Positions 9,934-19,137 of a stretch of DNA of 31,516 nucleotides are shown in pieces (the stretch's first letter is position 1; each line of letters starts with the position of its first letter). Both the position numbers and the translations under genes were made by a program. Below the pieces are notes generated by a model that ran no database searches, was not told the origin of the DNA, and saw only the letters and a program-made list of their open reading frames with translations. This DNA is from Acrasis kona. Its lineage: Eukaryota > Heterolobosea > Eutetramitea > Acrasida > Acrasidae. The stretch is from positions 1 through 31,516 of the forward strand of contig JAOPGA020001523.1 in the NCBI GenBank assembly GCA_026419775.2, written 5' to 3'.

Positions 9934-10212
9934 ATGAAATCTGTTGCTCTTCTTCTAGTGCTCGTTGCCTTTGCTACCTTCGCTGCTGGACAATTCCTAA
10001 TAGATTTGAATGAGAGATTTGAAAAGATGGCTCCATGCTCAGCTAAGGAATGTGACGAGTACTGTATCAGACACAAGAACGATCCTATCCCTTATAACTA
10101 TGTCGGTTGCAAAGATGCATGCTACAAGGAAATTCCCAAAAGACGCTTAACTGCAGGTGTAAAATGGCTCTACAGTTGCCATAAGAGAGGATACTTCCAG
10201 AAGAAACAATAA
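9934..10212 (+). CDS. small secreted six-cysteine protein with twin CX3C motifs
   Basis: 92 aa. The ATG at 9934 gives an ideal signal peptide (MKSVALLLVLVAFATFAAG, cleavage before Q20). The frame is open upstream, but a start at 9784 would bury that signal, so 9934 is chosen. The mature chain of about 73 residues has six cysteines spaced C-x4-C-x3-C-x14-C-x3-C-x18-C. The two CX3C pairs would each lie on one helix face and could cross-link two antiparallel helices, as in cystine-stabilised helical hairpins. The C-terminal half is basic (KRRLTAGVKW). No named family recognised; an extracellular or lysosomal effector, adhesion or antimicrobial role is speculation. The stop TAA overlaps AATAAA. 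Confidence 0.75.
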   Translation: MKSVALLLVLVAFATFAAGQFLIDLNERFEKMAPCSAKECDEYCIRHKNDPIPYNYVGCKDACYKEIPKRRLTAGVKWLYSCHKRGYFQKKQ

Positions 10213-10213
10213 A
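10208..10213 (+). terminator. polyadenylation signal overlapping the stop codon
   Basis: AATAAA is formed by the last codon CAA, the stop TAA and the next A. A second AATAAA follows at about 10250. Confidence 0.5.
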
Positions 10214-10741
10214 AATCTATGTAAAGTACTTGAGGATATTTTGACAAAGAATAAACATTGTCTTTACTTTCAGCTCATGTTGCATTCTCACCCTTTACAC
10301 ATTGCAAAAGGTAATCATTTTATCAAGAATGTTGCCTCAGATTAGTGCGTGCATTACGATGTTGTTTACAAGGATTCCACTCTCAAGTTACTCCTGGACG
10401 AACAGAAGATTAGGCAGACAAACTTTTTTGATGAACTCAAACGGATTCTGTTCGATGTAATGGGCCAATTATGAAGTTAGTTATGTAATGAAGATGAGAC
10501 ACAACGTTTAATCTTCTAACAATCACAATCCCCCAAATAGGCGATTATTGCCTCCTCCAGTCCAATCGCCTCCTGTAACAGGAGTCTCGTTGTAACAGTT
10601 CCTTCGCATCACCCATAAAAGAAAAAACTGACAATTTTAAATAGGATAATCGGCAGCGGGTTATTACATAGGTGTACTGTGACGCGCTCTATAAAATCAG
10701 AAATACACATATAAAGTCGTTATTAACACTAAACAAAGCAA
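10213..10741. other. intergenic, with a possible isolated exon at 10346-10474
   Basis: Forty-two open codons (10346-10474, then TGA) read like real protein, with DVVYKDSTLKLLLDEQKIRQ followed by an amphipathic end. They are preceded by a 35-nt GTAATC...TTAG stretch that has the size and ends of introns elsewhere in the window. No start codon or first exon could be attached, so this is at best a fragment of a small gene. The remainder is AT-rich spacer and the GH16 promoter. Confidence 0.3.
10690..10696 (+). promoter_or_regulatory. TATA box of the GH16 gene
   Basis: TATAAAA ends 45 bases before the ATG. The 6-TM gene has the same arrangement (TATAAAAAG at 19498), which argues that it is real. 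A second TATAAAG at 10710-10716 is probably too close to the start codon. Confidence 0.5.
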
Positions 10742-11563
10742 ATGGTCTCCTGTGCCTTGTCGGTAATCGTAATCGTCTTGTGTGCAATATCTACGGGAGT
10801 ACATTCTGCATGTGAATGTGGATATCGCGCTGCTGATGGTAAGGTTTGGACGAATTATGTCTACACAGACTTCTCATCATACCCTGATTCTACGTCATTT
10901 CCAAACATCCCATACTGGATTTCACCAGTCCAAACTGTGGGGACACCAACATCTGCAGGACTTACAGCACGCAGCTATGTACCGACCAATGTTTTCATGT
11001 CAAATGGAACTTTAAATGTAGTCGCCAGAAACTACACCAACCCGGCATCGAGGACTACATCAAATGGAAGATTTTACTGCAACATTACAAACATTATGTA
11101 CGGATCATTTAGAGCAGGATTCTCCGTTGGGTCTGTACCTGGAGCAGTTGCTTCTATCTTCTTCTACGCGAACGATACTCAGGAGATTGACGTAGAGATT
11201 TTGACTAGGCAGCCCCAAAACATGATCTATTATTCAAACCAACCCTCCACCACGAACGCAATTTCATTCAAAGATGGAAATTGGACTACGATGCAGGAGC
11301 ATGGATTCGACTGGTTCCCCGGTGTTACTAGCTTTTATAGGCAAGGAGTCAACGTTATAAATTACACGAAGAATGTTCCAGTTATTGGAGGACGTTTAAC
11401 AATTAACATGTGGAGCAATGGAAACCCCAATTTCTCAGGGGGTCCACCAAACCAAGATGCAGTGATGAAGGTTTCTTGGGTAAAAATGTTCTTTAACACA
11501 ACCACAAAGGCTTCACCATGTGTTCCTCAGTCGGCCGACAGTATCTGCGTACCAACAGATTAA
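10742..11563 (+). CDS. secreted glycoside hydrolase family 16 (beta-glucanase/transglycosylase type)
   Basis: 273 aa with a signal peptide of about 22 residues (ends STGVHSA). The GH16 catalytic motif EIDVE is at residues 148-152 (nucleophile Glu148, acid/base Glu152), preceded by the usual YGSFRAGF beta-strand and SIFFYAND. It is followed by the aromatic sugar-binding strands (HGFDWFPG). At least seven N-glycosylation sequons are present, consistent with passage through the ER. The N-terminal CECGY and C-terminal CVPQSADSIC pairs may form disulfides. It would act outside the cell or in the phagosome on beta-1,3/1,4-glucans of food organisms, or remodel the amoeba's own cyst or sorocarp wall; the sequence does not decide. 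One exon. Confidence 0.88.
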   Translation: MVSCALSVIVIVLCAISTGVHSACECGYRAADGKVWTNYVYTDFSSYPDSTSFPNIPYWISPVQTVGTPTSAGLTARSYVPTNVFMSNGTLNVVARNYTNPASRTTSNGRFYCNITNIMYGSFRAGFSVGSVPGAVASIFFYANDTQEIDVEILTRQPQNMIYYSNQPSTTNAISFKDGNWTTMQEHGFDWFPGVTSFYRQGVNVINYTKNVPVIGGRLTINMWSNGNPNFSGGPPNQDAVMKVSWVKMFFNTTTKASPCVPQSADSICVPTD

Positions 11564-11567
11564 TAAA
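11561..11567 (+). terminator. stop codon fused to polyadenylation signal (TAATAAA)
   Basis: Stop TAA at 11561-11563 and AATAAA at 11562-11567 share bases, implying a very short 3' untranslated region for the GH16 gene. Confidence 0.5.
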
Positions 11568-11717
11568 TTCGATAGTTTCCAATTATCTCAAAGTTTCTAT
11601 CAACATCCACAAACTTTCCGGAATATGTCCGTCATGCAACTGGTTTAAAAATAGAATCAATTATTAAGATTTAGTTTTGTAAAAATATTCAATTTGATTT
11701 TCGAAGAATAGAAAAAT

Positions 11718-14522
11718 ATGAACGGAAGGCGTAACTCAGATTCAAACAAACGACCTAACGAAGGAGAAACACCATCGCCTAAAAGAATACGTACCAACGA
11801 AATATCCCACGAATGTCTACCAGCAATTGAATATAAAACAATTTCATCGCTGTTCGAACCACAACATCTTCGAGAAGCAGAGTCCGCCAGGTTCGATATT
11901 AATGGTTTGATCCACTTCCCTTCGGAACAAAAGCTACTTTCAGTTGTTGATGGACATAAGGTGGAGATACACTTTGAAAACAATAGTGTATTCACAATGA
12001 ACTGCTCTTCTACAACATGCGACAAACAGAGCTGTGCCCACAGATGCATCACCCTGCTCCAATTAATTCTATCGCCAACCAGAATTCTTAACTACAACAA
12101 CTTTTCACGCGAATTATTTAAGCATTCAAAGGAGGATTTAGCATCAGCTCTAATGATGCTAATGCAAGATCATACAACAATAGCCGAACCACTCCAGAGG
12201 GAACTACATTTATACAATTGTGGAAAACAACGGTTAGAGCCACCATCATTGCCCACACCACCCCCAGTGCCCACCCTCATAAGGCCAAAAGCAGAACGAG
12301 CTCCAGAACACGAAGTAATCTCAATCTCCGATTCACCTTTATTTGTAAGTACCCCCGCTTCAGCACCCTCGTCACAAGTAACCACACCCACATCCGCTGG
12401 TACTACCCCAACATCAGCAACCAACATCACACCCTCAACGGCGGTCACACCAAGAACAGAAAAACTTTCTAAACAAATTGAAAACATTCACATACATCAA
12501 TCACCTCAACCAACTCAAGTACCAAATAATCACCAACAACGTAACACACAACCAAGTCCCTCACAAAAGGATTTAATTACGGCAAGACAAATAGTAAACC
12601 GAATGCTACAAACATCAAAAAATGCCACCAACGAACCGAGAAGTACAATTACACAACCATCTCCCCAACAACAATCTCTACCACCTCCTCCACAACAACA
12701 ACAAGTGCTTTCTGATTCCATTTTTGACGTTAAATTAACACCTGCGCCCGCACCTGTACAACCAGCTGTTCATCGCAAACTCAATTTCAACTTGACCACA
12801 ACCGACTTTTCACAAATCATACAAAACGTCGAACAACTCCTACTAACATCCGTGACGTCCAATGCGAACATTGATGGACCTCAATTACAAGACATTTTCA
12901 TTCACACATTTACTCACTTCGGATTAGAAGGTTTGAAGAAGATTACGTCGCTAGTCACTTCATCTCTAATTCCATCCATTCCGCCACTCGACCCATCCAT
13001 TCAACCCATCGCATTACCTCATCTCTTAATTTATTTAAAACGCGATCAAGATACAACCGTCGACACGATATGGGACATTTCACAAGCATTGGTGAGCATG
13101 TATAACGTACTAGACGTCAACGAAGTCATGTTGCTCGCATGTCTCAAATTACATTGTTGGAGAGGTCCACCGAAACTATTCGTTCCACAGGCATCGGATG
13201 CCCTAAAGGACTTGGCAGAGAAACAAACTTGCAAATGTGCGACATGTTGCATCATTCGAGAATTTACATTAGATGCATCTTGTAATGTTTTGGAAGTTCC
13301 TGGACTGAGTAAAAGCGATAGACACCACGTTCATTTCGCGTGGGGAAAACAAAGAGAGTTGATCCATAGTAGCACTGGACCCGACGAAGCTCGCGTGTTG
13401 GTCATCACGAAGAGATTCTCTACCGAAGACGACATGGATCGTTATAAAAGGATACACGACAATGAAACGAACGAATATAAGCAAGTGTTCTTTAATGTCA
13501 CTAGCATGTATCTTTTGAACGCGAGTAATCAAGACAAAGAAGCATCTACATTACCTCCTTCATCAGAAGCTTCTTCGTCATCGACCACTGCTTCTCCTAC
13601 TGTTCATTTGGATCGAGCTATTACAGAGTGTTTAAACATGAATAACGTGCACATCATGATTGTTGTATATGCTCATTTAATAAAGCATAACATGGTAGAA
13701 AAGGCTATTGAAGCTGGATTTACCTTTTTTAAAAACTTACAAGATAAACCTTGTCAAGATAAGGTCAACTTGGCGAAAGATTTATTAAACAAGTCAATGA
13801 GTCATAAAACAGATCCGGTGTCGTTGTGGAACTGTACGATGACCATGTTTAGAGTGAACCCGAGCTTGAATTCTTATCAATCGGCAAAATCTAGCTTTAC
13901 GGGCTCTAAACAAGAGTGGTCGAAGGTTTCAAACGAGTTGTTGAGTCCTTTGAAAAATGATTTGGAGTATGTACCTGTTTGTATTGCTTGTTTGCATTTA
14001 GAAGAGTTGTATAATGACGCTCATCAGTATGTTGTTGGGTTGTCTAATCAGTTACCTAAAAAGCTGTTTGAGTTGTACTCACATCAGGTCAGGTCACTTT
14101 CTGATAAGAAAATTCCTGAAGTGAGAGTAAAGTTGTTGTTCGAGGAGCATTTGATGGATGTCATTAGAACTCCTTTCGACAACTCTCGTTCGAGAGATGT
14201 AGATTCAATTATCTTGTTGTTTGCTAGAGTAGGATATTTGATGTTTGCAAGAGAGATGATGGAAGCTAAACTTTTGCATCTTTCAAAGACTTTGAAGGCA
14301 AATTCTAATAGTTATGATGCCTTTGGAAAGTGGTTGTTGGTTGCTAAACAAGTGTTTGATTTGATTGATACGGAAGATAGTTATAACCATTGGTGTTCGT
14401 TGATTACGAAGGTAAAGACGGATCATAAGAACAAGAAACTTTTCGTGACACGTATTGATGAGATGTTGAAGGTTCTTCAGGCAAGACCAGTCAGAAATAA
14501 TGCTCCCACTGCTTCACTCTAA
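11718..14522 (+). CDS. SWIM-type zinc-finger protein, ZSWIM4/5/6/8-like
   Basis: 934 aa, single exon. An N-terminal bipartite nuclear signal (KRPNEGETPSPKRIR, residues 11-25) is followed by a SWIM-like finger, C96-x4-C101-x4-C106-x-H108. After it, FSRELFKHSKEDLASALMML matches the helix after the SWIM domain of the animal ZSWIM4/5/6/8 group (pattern S-E-x-L-x3-x-RDQL-x-K). Residues 170-360 are low-complexity Thr/Pro/Gln. The C-terminal 500 residues are helical and include a CKCATCC cluster and repeat-like helices (YVPVCIACLHLEELYND). Animal relatives are substrate receptors of Cullin ubiquitin ligases; whether this one is too is inference. The finger is a variant, with four residues rather than one between the first cysteines. 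Base composition changes sharply near 13,600. Confidence 0.55.
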   Translation: MNGRRNSDSNKRPNEGETPSPKRIRTNEISHECLPAIEYKTISSLFEPQHLREAESARFDINGLIHFPSEQKLLSVVDGHKVEIHFENNSVFTMNCSSTTCDKQSCAHRCITLLQLILSPTRILNYNNFSRELFKHSKEDLASALMMLMQDHTTIAEPLQRELHLYNCGKQRLEPPSLPTPPPVPTLIRPKAERAPEHEVISISDSPLFVSTPASAPSSQVTTPTSAGTTPTSATNITPSTAVTPRTEKLSKQIENIHIHQSPQPTQVPNNHQQRNTQPSPSQKDLITARQIVNRMLQTSKNATNEPRSTITQPSPQQQSLPPPPQQQQVLSDSIFDVKLTPAPAPVQPAVHRKLNFNLTTTDFSQIIQNVEQLLLTSVTSNANIDGPQLQDIFIHTFTHFGLEGLKKITSLVTSSLIPSIPPLDPSIQPIALPHLLIYLKRDQDTTVDTIWDISQALVSMYNVLDVNEVMLLACLKLHCWRGPPKLFVPQASDALKDLAEKQTCKCATCCIIREFTLDASCNVLEVPGLSKSDRHHVHFAWGKQRELIHSSTGPDEARVLVITKRFSTEDDMDRYKRIHDNETNEYKQVFFNVTSMYLLNASNQDKEASTLPPSSEASSSSTTASPTVHLDRAITECLNMNNVHIMIVVYAHLIKHNMVEKAIEAGFTFFKNLQDKPCQDKVNLAKDLLNKSMSHKTDPVSLWNCTMTMFRVNPSLNSYQSAKSSFTGSKQEWSKVSNELLSPLKNDLEYVPVCIACLHLEELYNDAHQYVVGLSNQLPKKLFELYSHQVRSLSDKKIPEVRVKLLFEEHLMDVIRTPFDNSRSRDVDSIILLFARVGYLMFAREMMEAKLLHLSKTLKANSNSYDAFGKWLLVAKQVFDLIDTEDSYNHWCSLITKVKTDHKNKKLFVTRIDEMLKVLQARPVRNNAPTASL

Positions 14523-14526
14523 TAAA
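14520..14526 (+). terminator. stop codon fused to polyadenylation signal (TAATAAA)
   Basis: TAA stop at 14520-14522 overlaps AATAAA at 14521-14526, the same arrangement as in the GH16 and beta-propeller genes. Confidence 0.5.
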
Positions 14527-14674
14527 TGACTTGTAAATAAAAGCTATATTCCCCTTATCCTATTCGACTGCTTATTTTCTTCCATGGTTCAACGGTTTTC
14601 TTGATAATAACGTTAAGATCAACTTGAATTTCAAAGTTCGGCAAATATCTGTACCAAGGAATTGTTAATATAAT

Positions 14675-15913
14675 ATGGGAATAAAAGGATTATCGACCTT
14701 GATTGCAGACACATGCCCTGATGCCATGAAAGAGCACCCCATTAAAAGTTACTTTTCAAGAAACATTGCAATTGATGCCAGTATGTGCATGTACCAATTC
14801 CTTGTAAGTGTTGATGTTGCTGTTATTAATTGAAAATAGATAGGTATCAGAGGTGCAGGAATTGGAGACTTGACAAACGAAGCAGGAGAGATCACTTCAC
14901 ATCTTCAGGGTCTTCTCAGCAGAACAATTAAACTTTTAGAATTGGGAATAAAGCCAGTTTATGTATTTGATGGAAAAGCTCCTGATCTAAAGTCAGGAGA
15001 GCTTGACAAGAGAAAAGAAAAATTAAAAGAAGCAAAAGAGGAGCTAGAAAAGGCCGAGGAAAATGGTGACGACGAAGCAAAAAACATGTACTTTAAGAGA
15101 ACAGTGAGAGTGACCAGAGACCAAGCCGACGAAGCCAAGAAAATGTTAAAATTGATGGGGATCCCTGTAATAGAAGCACCTTCCGAAGCAGAAGCCCAAT
15201 GTGCCGAGCTCGTTAAAACTGGAAAGGTATTCGCAACTGGTACAGAGGACATGGATGCATTGACTTTTGGAACATCCATTCTTTTGAGACAATTGACAAA
15301 TCCAGAAGGCAAGGTCAGAGAATATAGCCTGGAAAAGATTTTAGAAGGAATGGACATCACAATGGATCAGTTCATTGACATTTGTATCTTGTGTGGGTGT
15401 GATTACACCGATAGCATTAAGGGCATTGGTCCAAAGAAGGCTCTACAATATGTAAAAAAATATAAAGACATTGAAGGTGTGATTAAAAACATGCCCGCTC
15501 AACATAAAGTACCGGATAATTTTCCTCTTGAAAGAGTTCGTGAAATATTCAAACAACCAGAAGTAATAAAAGGAGATGAAGTTGATTTGAAATGGACTGA
15601 AGTTGATGAGAAGGGACTAACAGAATTCCTCGTTACCGGTAAAAAGTTTAATGAGACCAGAATAGCAAATGCCATTGATAAACTCAGAGCGTCACAAAAG
15701 CAAGCCTCTCAAGGCAGATTAGATTCATTTTTCCAAGTGGTAGGTAAGAGCACATCCAGTACATTGGAGAAGAATAAGAAGGCCGCCGAATTAGCCAAAA
15801 AGAAGGGTAAAAAGGGTGCGTCATCTGCCGCCGCGAAAAACAAAGCGGGTAGTGGGACCAAGAGAAAGAGGGAGGAAGGTAGCAGTTCTTCTAAGAAATT
15901 AAAAAAAGAATAA
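14675..15913 (+). CDS. FEN1: flap endonuclease 1
   Basis: Exons 14675-14803 and 14840-15913 with a 36-nt GTAAGT...ATAG intron; 400 aa. Cleaves 5' flaps during Okazaki-fragment maturation and long-patch base-excision repair, in the nucleus with PCNA. The N-terminal [10 protein letters not shown] is the invariant start whose alpha-amino group lies at the active site. Metal-binding residues are all present and offset from human by at most one: Asp34, Asp87 (VFDGK), Glu159 and Glu161 (EAEAQC), Asp180 and Asp182 (TEDMD), Asp234 (GCDYTD). The helix-hairpin-helix KGIGPKKAL follows. The PCNA-binding box is QGRLDSFF and the tail is Lys/Ser/Ala-rich with nuclear signals. Only 36 bp separate it from the next start codon; AATAAA lies in that gap. 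Confidence 0.97.
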
Positions 15914-15949
15914 TTGTCATTGTAATTAATAAACGCAAAGTTTGAAACA

Positions 15950-18776
15950 ATGAATGTCGGGTTTGCGACGGGGCAGAACAATGTGTTTACTCTGCCAAGT
16001 TTAGTTTTATTTGGTTATTTTCTTGGTTGGATAAATATGCCCTTCTCTTGGGTTTTGCTTATCATTGTGTCGATATATTTTTTGTACAGCAAATTCTTTA
16101 TATCGGACTTCAGGTTACCCTTCCACGAACGGCAACACAGACAGCAAATTCGACAACATCAAAAGCAACTACTGCCAAATGGAACACTAGCCGTTTCACC
16201 ACCACATCAAAGAACAGACGAAAAGGAACAATCAATGCTATCTAATCAATTCAACGGAATAGCATGTGTTAATGCAATTATAGTAACTCTCTTCAAGGGA
16301 CTAAACTCTGAGACTATAAAAAACAAAGCAAATGATTGGCTTCTCGAGGCGAAGCCCATACCCACAGTCATGGAAAGCATAAAGGTGACAGCATTGGACT
16401 TGGCTGTTGAGGAACCTCCATTGATTTCTGCCCTAAGTTGTGTTCAGCACACTGAAGAAAAAACTGTATGTTTTTACATTCACATCCATTACCTAACCGC
16501 TATTCTAGATAATTGATGCGAAATTTGAATATGAGGGTGGATTTTTCATTGAATGTGTGATGCGCCCAAGAATGTTGCCACTCAACCTACGTTGTCTTTT
16601 GAGCGAGGTCATCATTTCCGGAAAACTCCGAATATCCATTGAATATTTCCCAATAGATCAAGGAAGTGGAATATCGCAGGTGGACGTTTCTTTGAGTGAA
16701 TATCCAGAAATTGATTCAAAGCTGCAAATGTTCGACTCTCTAGATTTTAATGCTATATCGAGCACAATACCTTCCTTAACAGCCACATTAAAAAAGAGGT
16801 TTAAAGAATCTTTGATGATGTATGTGTACCTTGGTTCAATTAATATCGTTGCTTCCGACAAAACAGGAACTCTAACACAGAATAAAATGAGTGTAATGCA
16901 TGTTGTGTGTGGTACACGTAGAATAGAGCATGGAGAGGCATGTAAAAACTTATATGACAAAGGAGATGTTGCATTTACAGAGTTAGTCCGAATCAGCGCC
17001 ATTTGTAACAAAGCCTACTTCGATCCCGAGACTCTCACACTTCCCATTAACCAAAGAAAAATCAATGGTGATGCAAGCGACACTGGAATTATGCTGTTTG
17101 CTCAAGAATTTGTCGACGTCGAGTCAACTAGAGCGGTCACTTCAAAATTGTTAGAAATTCCATTCAACTCCAAAAACAAGTGGATGCTGAACATTACAAA
17201 TGAGCCCGGAAGATATCCCTCCTCTCAATCTACTTTATACATGAAAGGCGCTGCAGAAATTATATTATCAAAGTGTAGTTATTATCTTGATGAAGAAGGA
17301 ATCATGATACCTCTTGATGACAGCGTGCGTCAAGCCATATCAAATCATCAGGAGGCGCTAAGTGCTAATGGCGAACGTGTTCTGGCATGCTGCAAGAACG
17401 TTCTTGATGATAATGAATATCCCTCTACCTATAACTTTTCAGCAGATGATATGAATTTTCCTGTTAATGGCCACTGCTTTGTCGGGTTGATTGCACTTAT
17501 CGACCCACCTCGTGTAGATGTACGTGATGCCATCGACACGTGTCGAAGAGCTCACATTAGAGTAATGATGGTGACAGGAGATCACCCTACCACTGCATCT
17601 GCAATAGCTCGTATGGTTGGCATCATAACAAATGATCATGTAGTAGATATTGTTGACAACAATACGTTGAACGACATGAATCAAGACAGCGTCAAAAACA
17701 CATCGCTCACAGTGAAGGGCAGCGTTATAGATATATTAAACAAAAGCACATGGGACAACATTTTAAAGCATCAAGAGATTGTATTTGCTAGAACAACTCC
17801 TGAGCATAAGTTAATCATTGTAAAGGAATGTCAAAAGCGCAAAAATGTTGTTGCAGTAACAGGTGATGGTGTGAACGACGCCCCTGCACTAAAAGCTGCA
17901 GATGTCGGGGTCGCAATGGGCTCAGGATCGGATGTGGCCAGAGAATCTGCAGCCATAGTCCTGCTAGATAGCAAATTCAGCTCTATTGTGGCTGGTATTG
18001 AGAATGGAAGGATGGCATTCGATAATTTGAAAAAAGTTATTTTGTACCTGCTACCTGCAGGTTCCTTTTCAGAGTTGACTCCCGTTCTTGCGTCGGTTTT
18101 CCTGGGATATCCCCAACCTCTGTCTACCTTCCTGATGTTGGCCATTTGTGTTGCCACCGATATTTTCCCCTCGCTATCGCTCATTTATGAGGAGGCTGAG
18201 GCTGACTTGATGGTGCGTAAACCAAGAAGTATTACAAAGGAGAGGTTGGTCAACCCGCAGTTACTTCTTCATGCTTACTTGTTTACCGGACTATATGAAT
18301 CTATCGCAGCATTTACAATGTTCTTCTATTACATGTGGGTGTATGGAGGGTTAAGTATACATGATTTAACTTTATTGTTTAGTGGTTATCAAGATGGGTT
18401 CCAGGGCAAGACCATCTCGGAGCTTAACGAAACGTTCTTTGCTGGGCAAACAGTTTTCTTTGTGACGCTTGTGTTGGTTCAGTTTGGTAATCTCATGTCC
18501 ACCCGTACAAGGTATTTATCTTTCTTTCAGCATAATCCAATCAGGGGTAGAGCCAAGAATCACAAATTGTTTGTGGCGATGGTTGTATCTACGTGTATAG
18601 CCATTTTCGTTGTTTATCTCCCACTATTCAACATTGTATTCAGGACGAGAGATATTCCAACGGAATTTTGGTTTATTCCATTGGGATGGGCGGTATTATA
18701 CTTTTGCATCGATGAACTGAGAAAGTTGATAATCAGGAGAATACCTCCAAGTGTTGTTCGTTATGTTTCTTGGTGA
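15950..18776 (+). CDS. chimera: SMP lipid-transfer domain joined to the C-terminal part of a P2C-type cation ATPase
   Basis: Exons 15950-16465 and 16509-18776 with a 43-nt GTATGT...CTAG intron; 927 aa. Residues 12-48 form a membrane hairpin. About 85-275 is an SMP domain of the extended-synaptotagmin/tricalbin type: NGIACVNAII, then KPIPTVMESIKVTALDLA, then FEYEGGFFIE and GKLRISIEY across the splice. SMP proteins move lipids at ER contact sites and normally continue into C2 domains. Instead the frame enters a Na+/K+-type P-ATPase at LGSINIVASDKTGT (phospho-Asp289). KINGDAS, IPFNSKNKW, KGAAE, TGDHP, TGDGVNDAPA (623-632) and transmembrane helices 5-10 (ending FWFIPLGWAVLYF) follow. Helices 1-4 and the actuator domain are missing, so the ATPase part cannot pump as drawn. 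Junction near 16820-16830. A genuine deletion fusion or a misassembly of two neighbouring genes are both possible. Confidence 0.8.
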
Positions 18777-18892
18777 ACTATTACAAAAAAATGTGTTACA
18801 TATTGTTTACTGTATAGTAATAATATAATCAAGATGTGATGGTGTTCTACACAATAAACGTTAATTTTTGAATAGATATTATTGGTGCTGTG

Positions 18893-19137
18893 ATGAATAT
18901 TAAAATTCTGTTTATTTCTTTGCTCCTTTCTCTTGAACTTGTGGGGCCTACGTCGAAGGGTGACGCAGACCCCTTCATACAGTAGGTTTTATCGATAAAA
19001 GCCTTTTTGTTAGAATTGCTGTGTGATCATTCCTGTACAGGAATGTGGAAGGAACAAAGACGAGCAAAGCTACAGGTGCAGTGTATGAACAACAAAGCAC
19101 AATGAGTAGAATCACAACGCCAATGTATGAGTATTGA
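18893..19137 (+). CDS. small secreted protein, 61 aa, one intron
   Basis: The ATG at 18893 opens a textbook signal peptide (MNIKILFISLLLSLELVG, cleavage probably around residues 23-25). The frame meets TAG at 18982, but the bases there are GTAGGT, a splice donor. Splicing 18982-19040 (ends TGTACAG, 59 nt) continues the frame for 32 more codons (IQNVEGTKTSKATGAVYE, ending TTPMYEY, TGA 19135-19137). The mature chain of about 37 residues is polar, rich in Thr/Ser, and has no Cys. No family recognised. The intron is longer than the others in the window (34-45 nt) and holds two perfect palindromes, so the model needs transcript evidence. A regulatory region with a chance signal-like frame is the alternative. 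Confidence 0.45.
18987..19000. promoter_or_regulatory. perfect 14-bp palindrome TTTTATCGATAAAA
   Basis: Self-complementary over all 14 bases. It lies just inside the inferred intron of the small secreted gene, 27 bp from the second palindrome. Candidate site for a dimeric DNA-binding protein. Confidence 0.4.
19028..19045. promoter_or_regulatory. perfect 18-bp palindrome across an inferred splice acceptor
   Basis: CATTCCTGTACAGGAATG equals its own reverse complement. The inferred acceptor AG (19039-19040) is inside its right half. It may be a protein-binding site or an RNA hairpin influencing splicing. Confidence 0.45.

Noticed and set aside
11657-12052. Minus-strand open frame opposite the SWIM-finger gene
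   Set aside because: Lies antisense to a long well-supported coding region and has no domain or signal.
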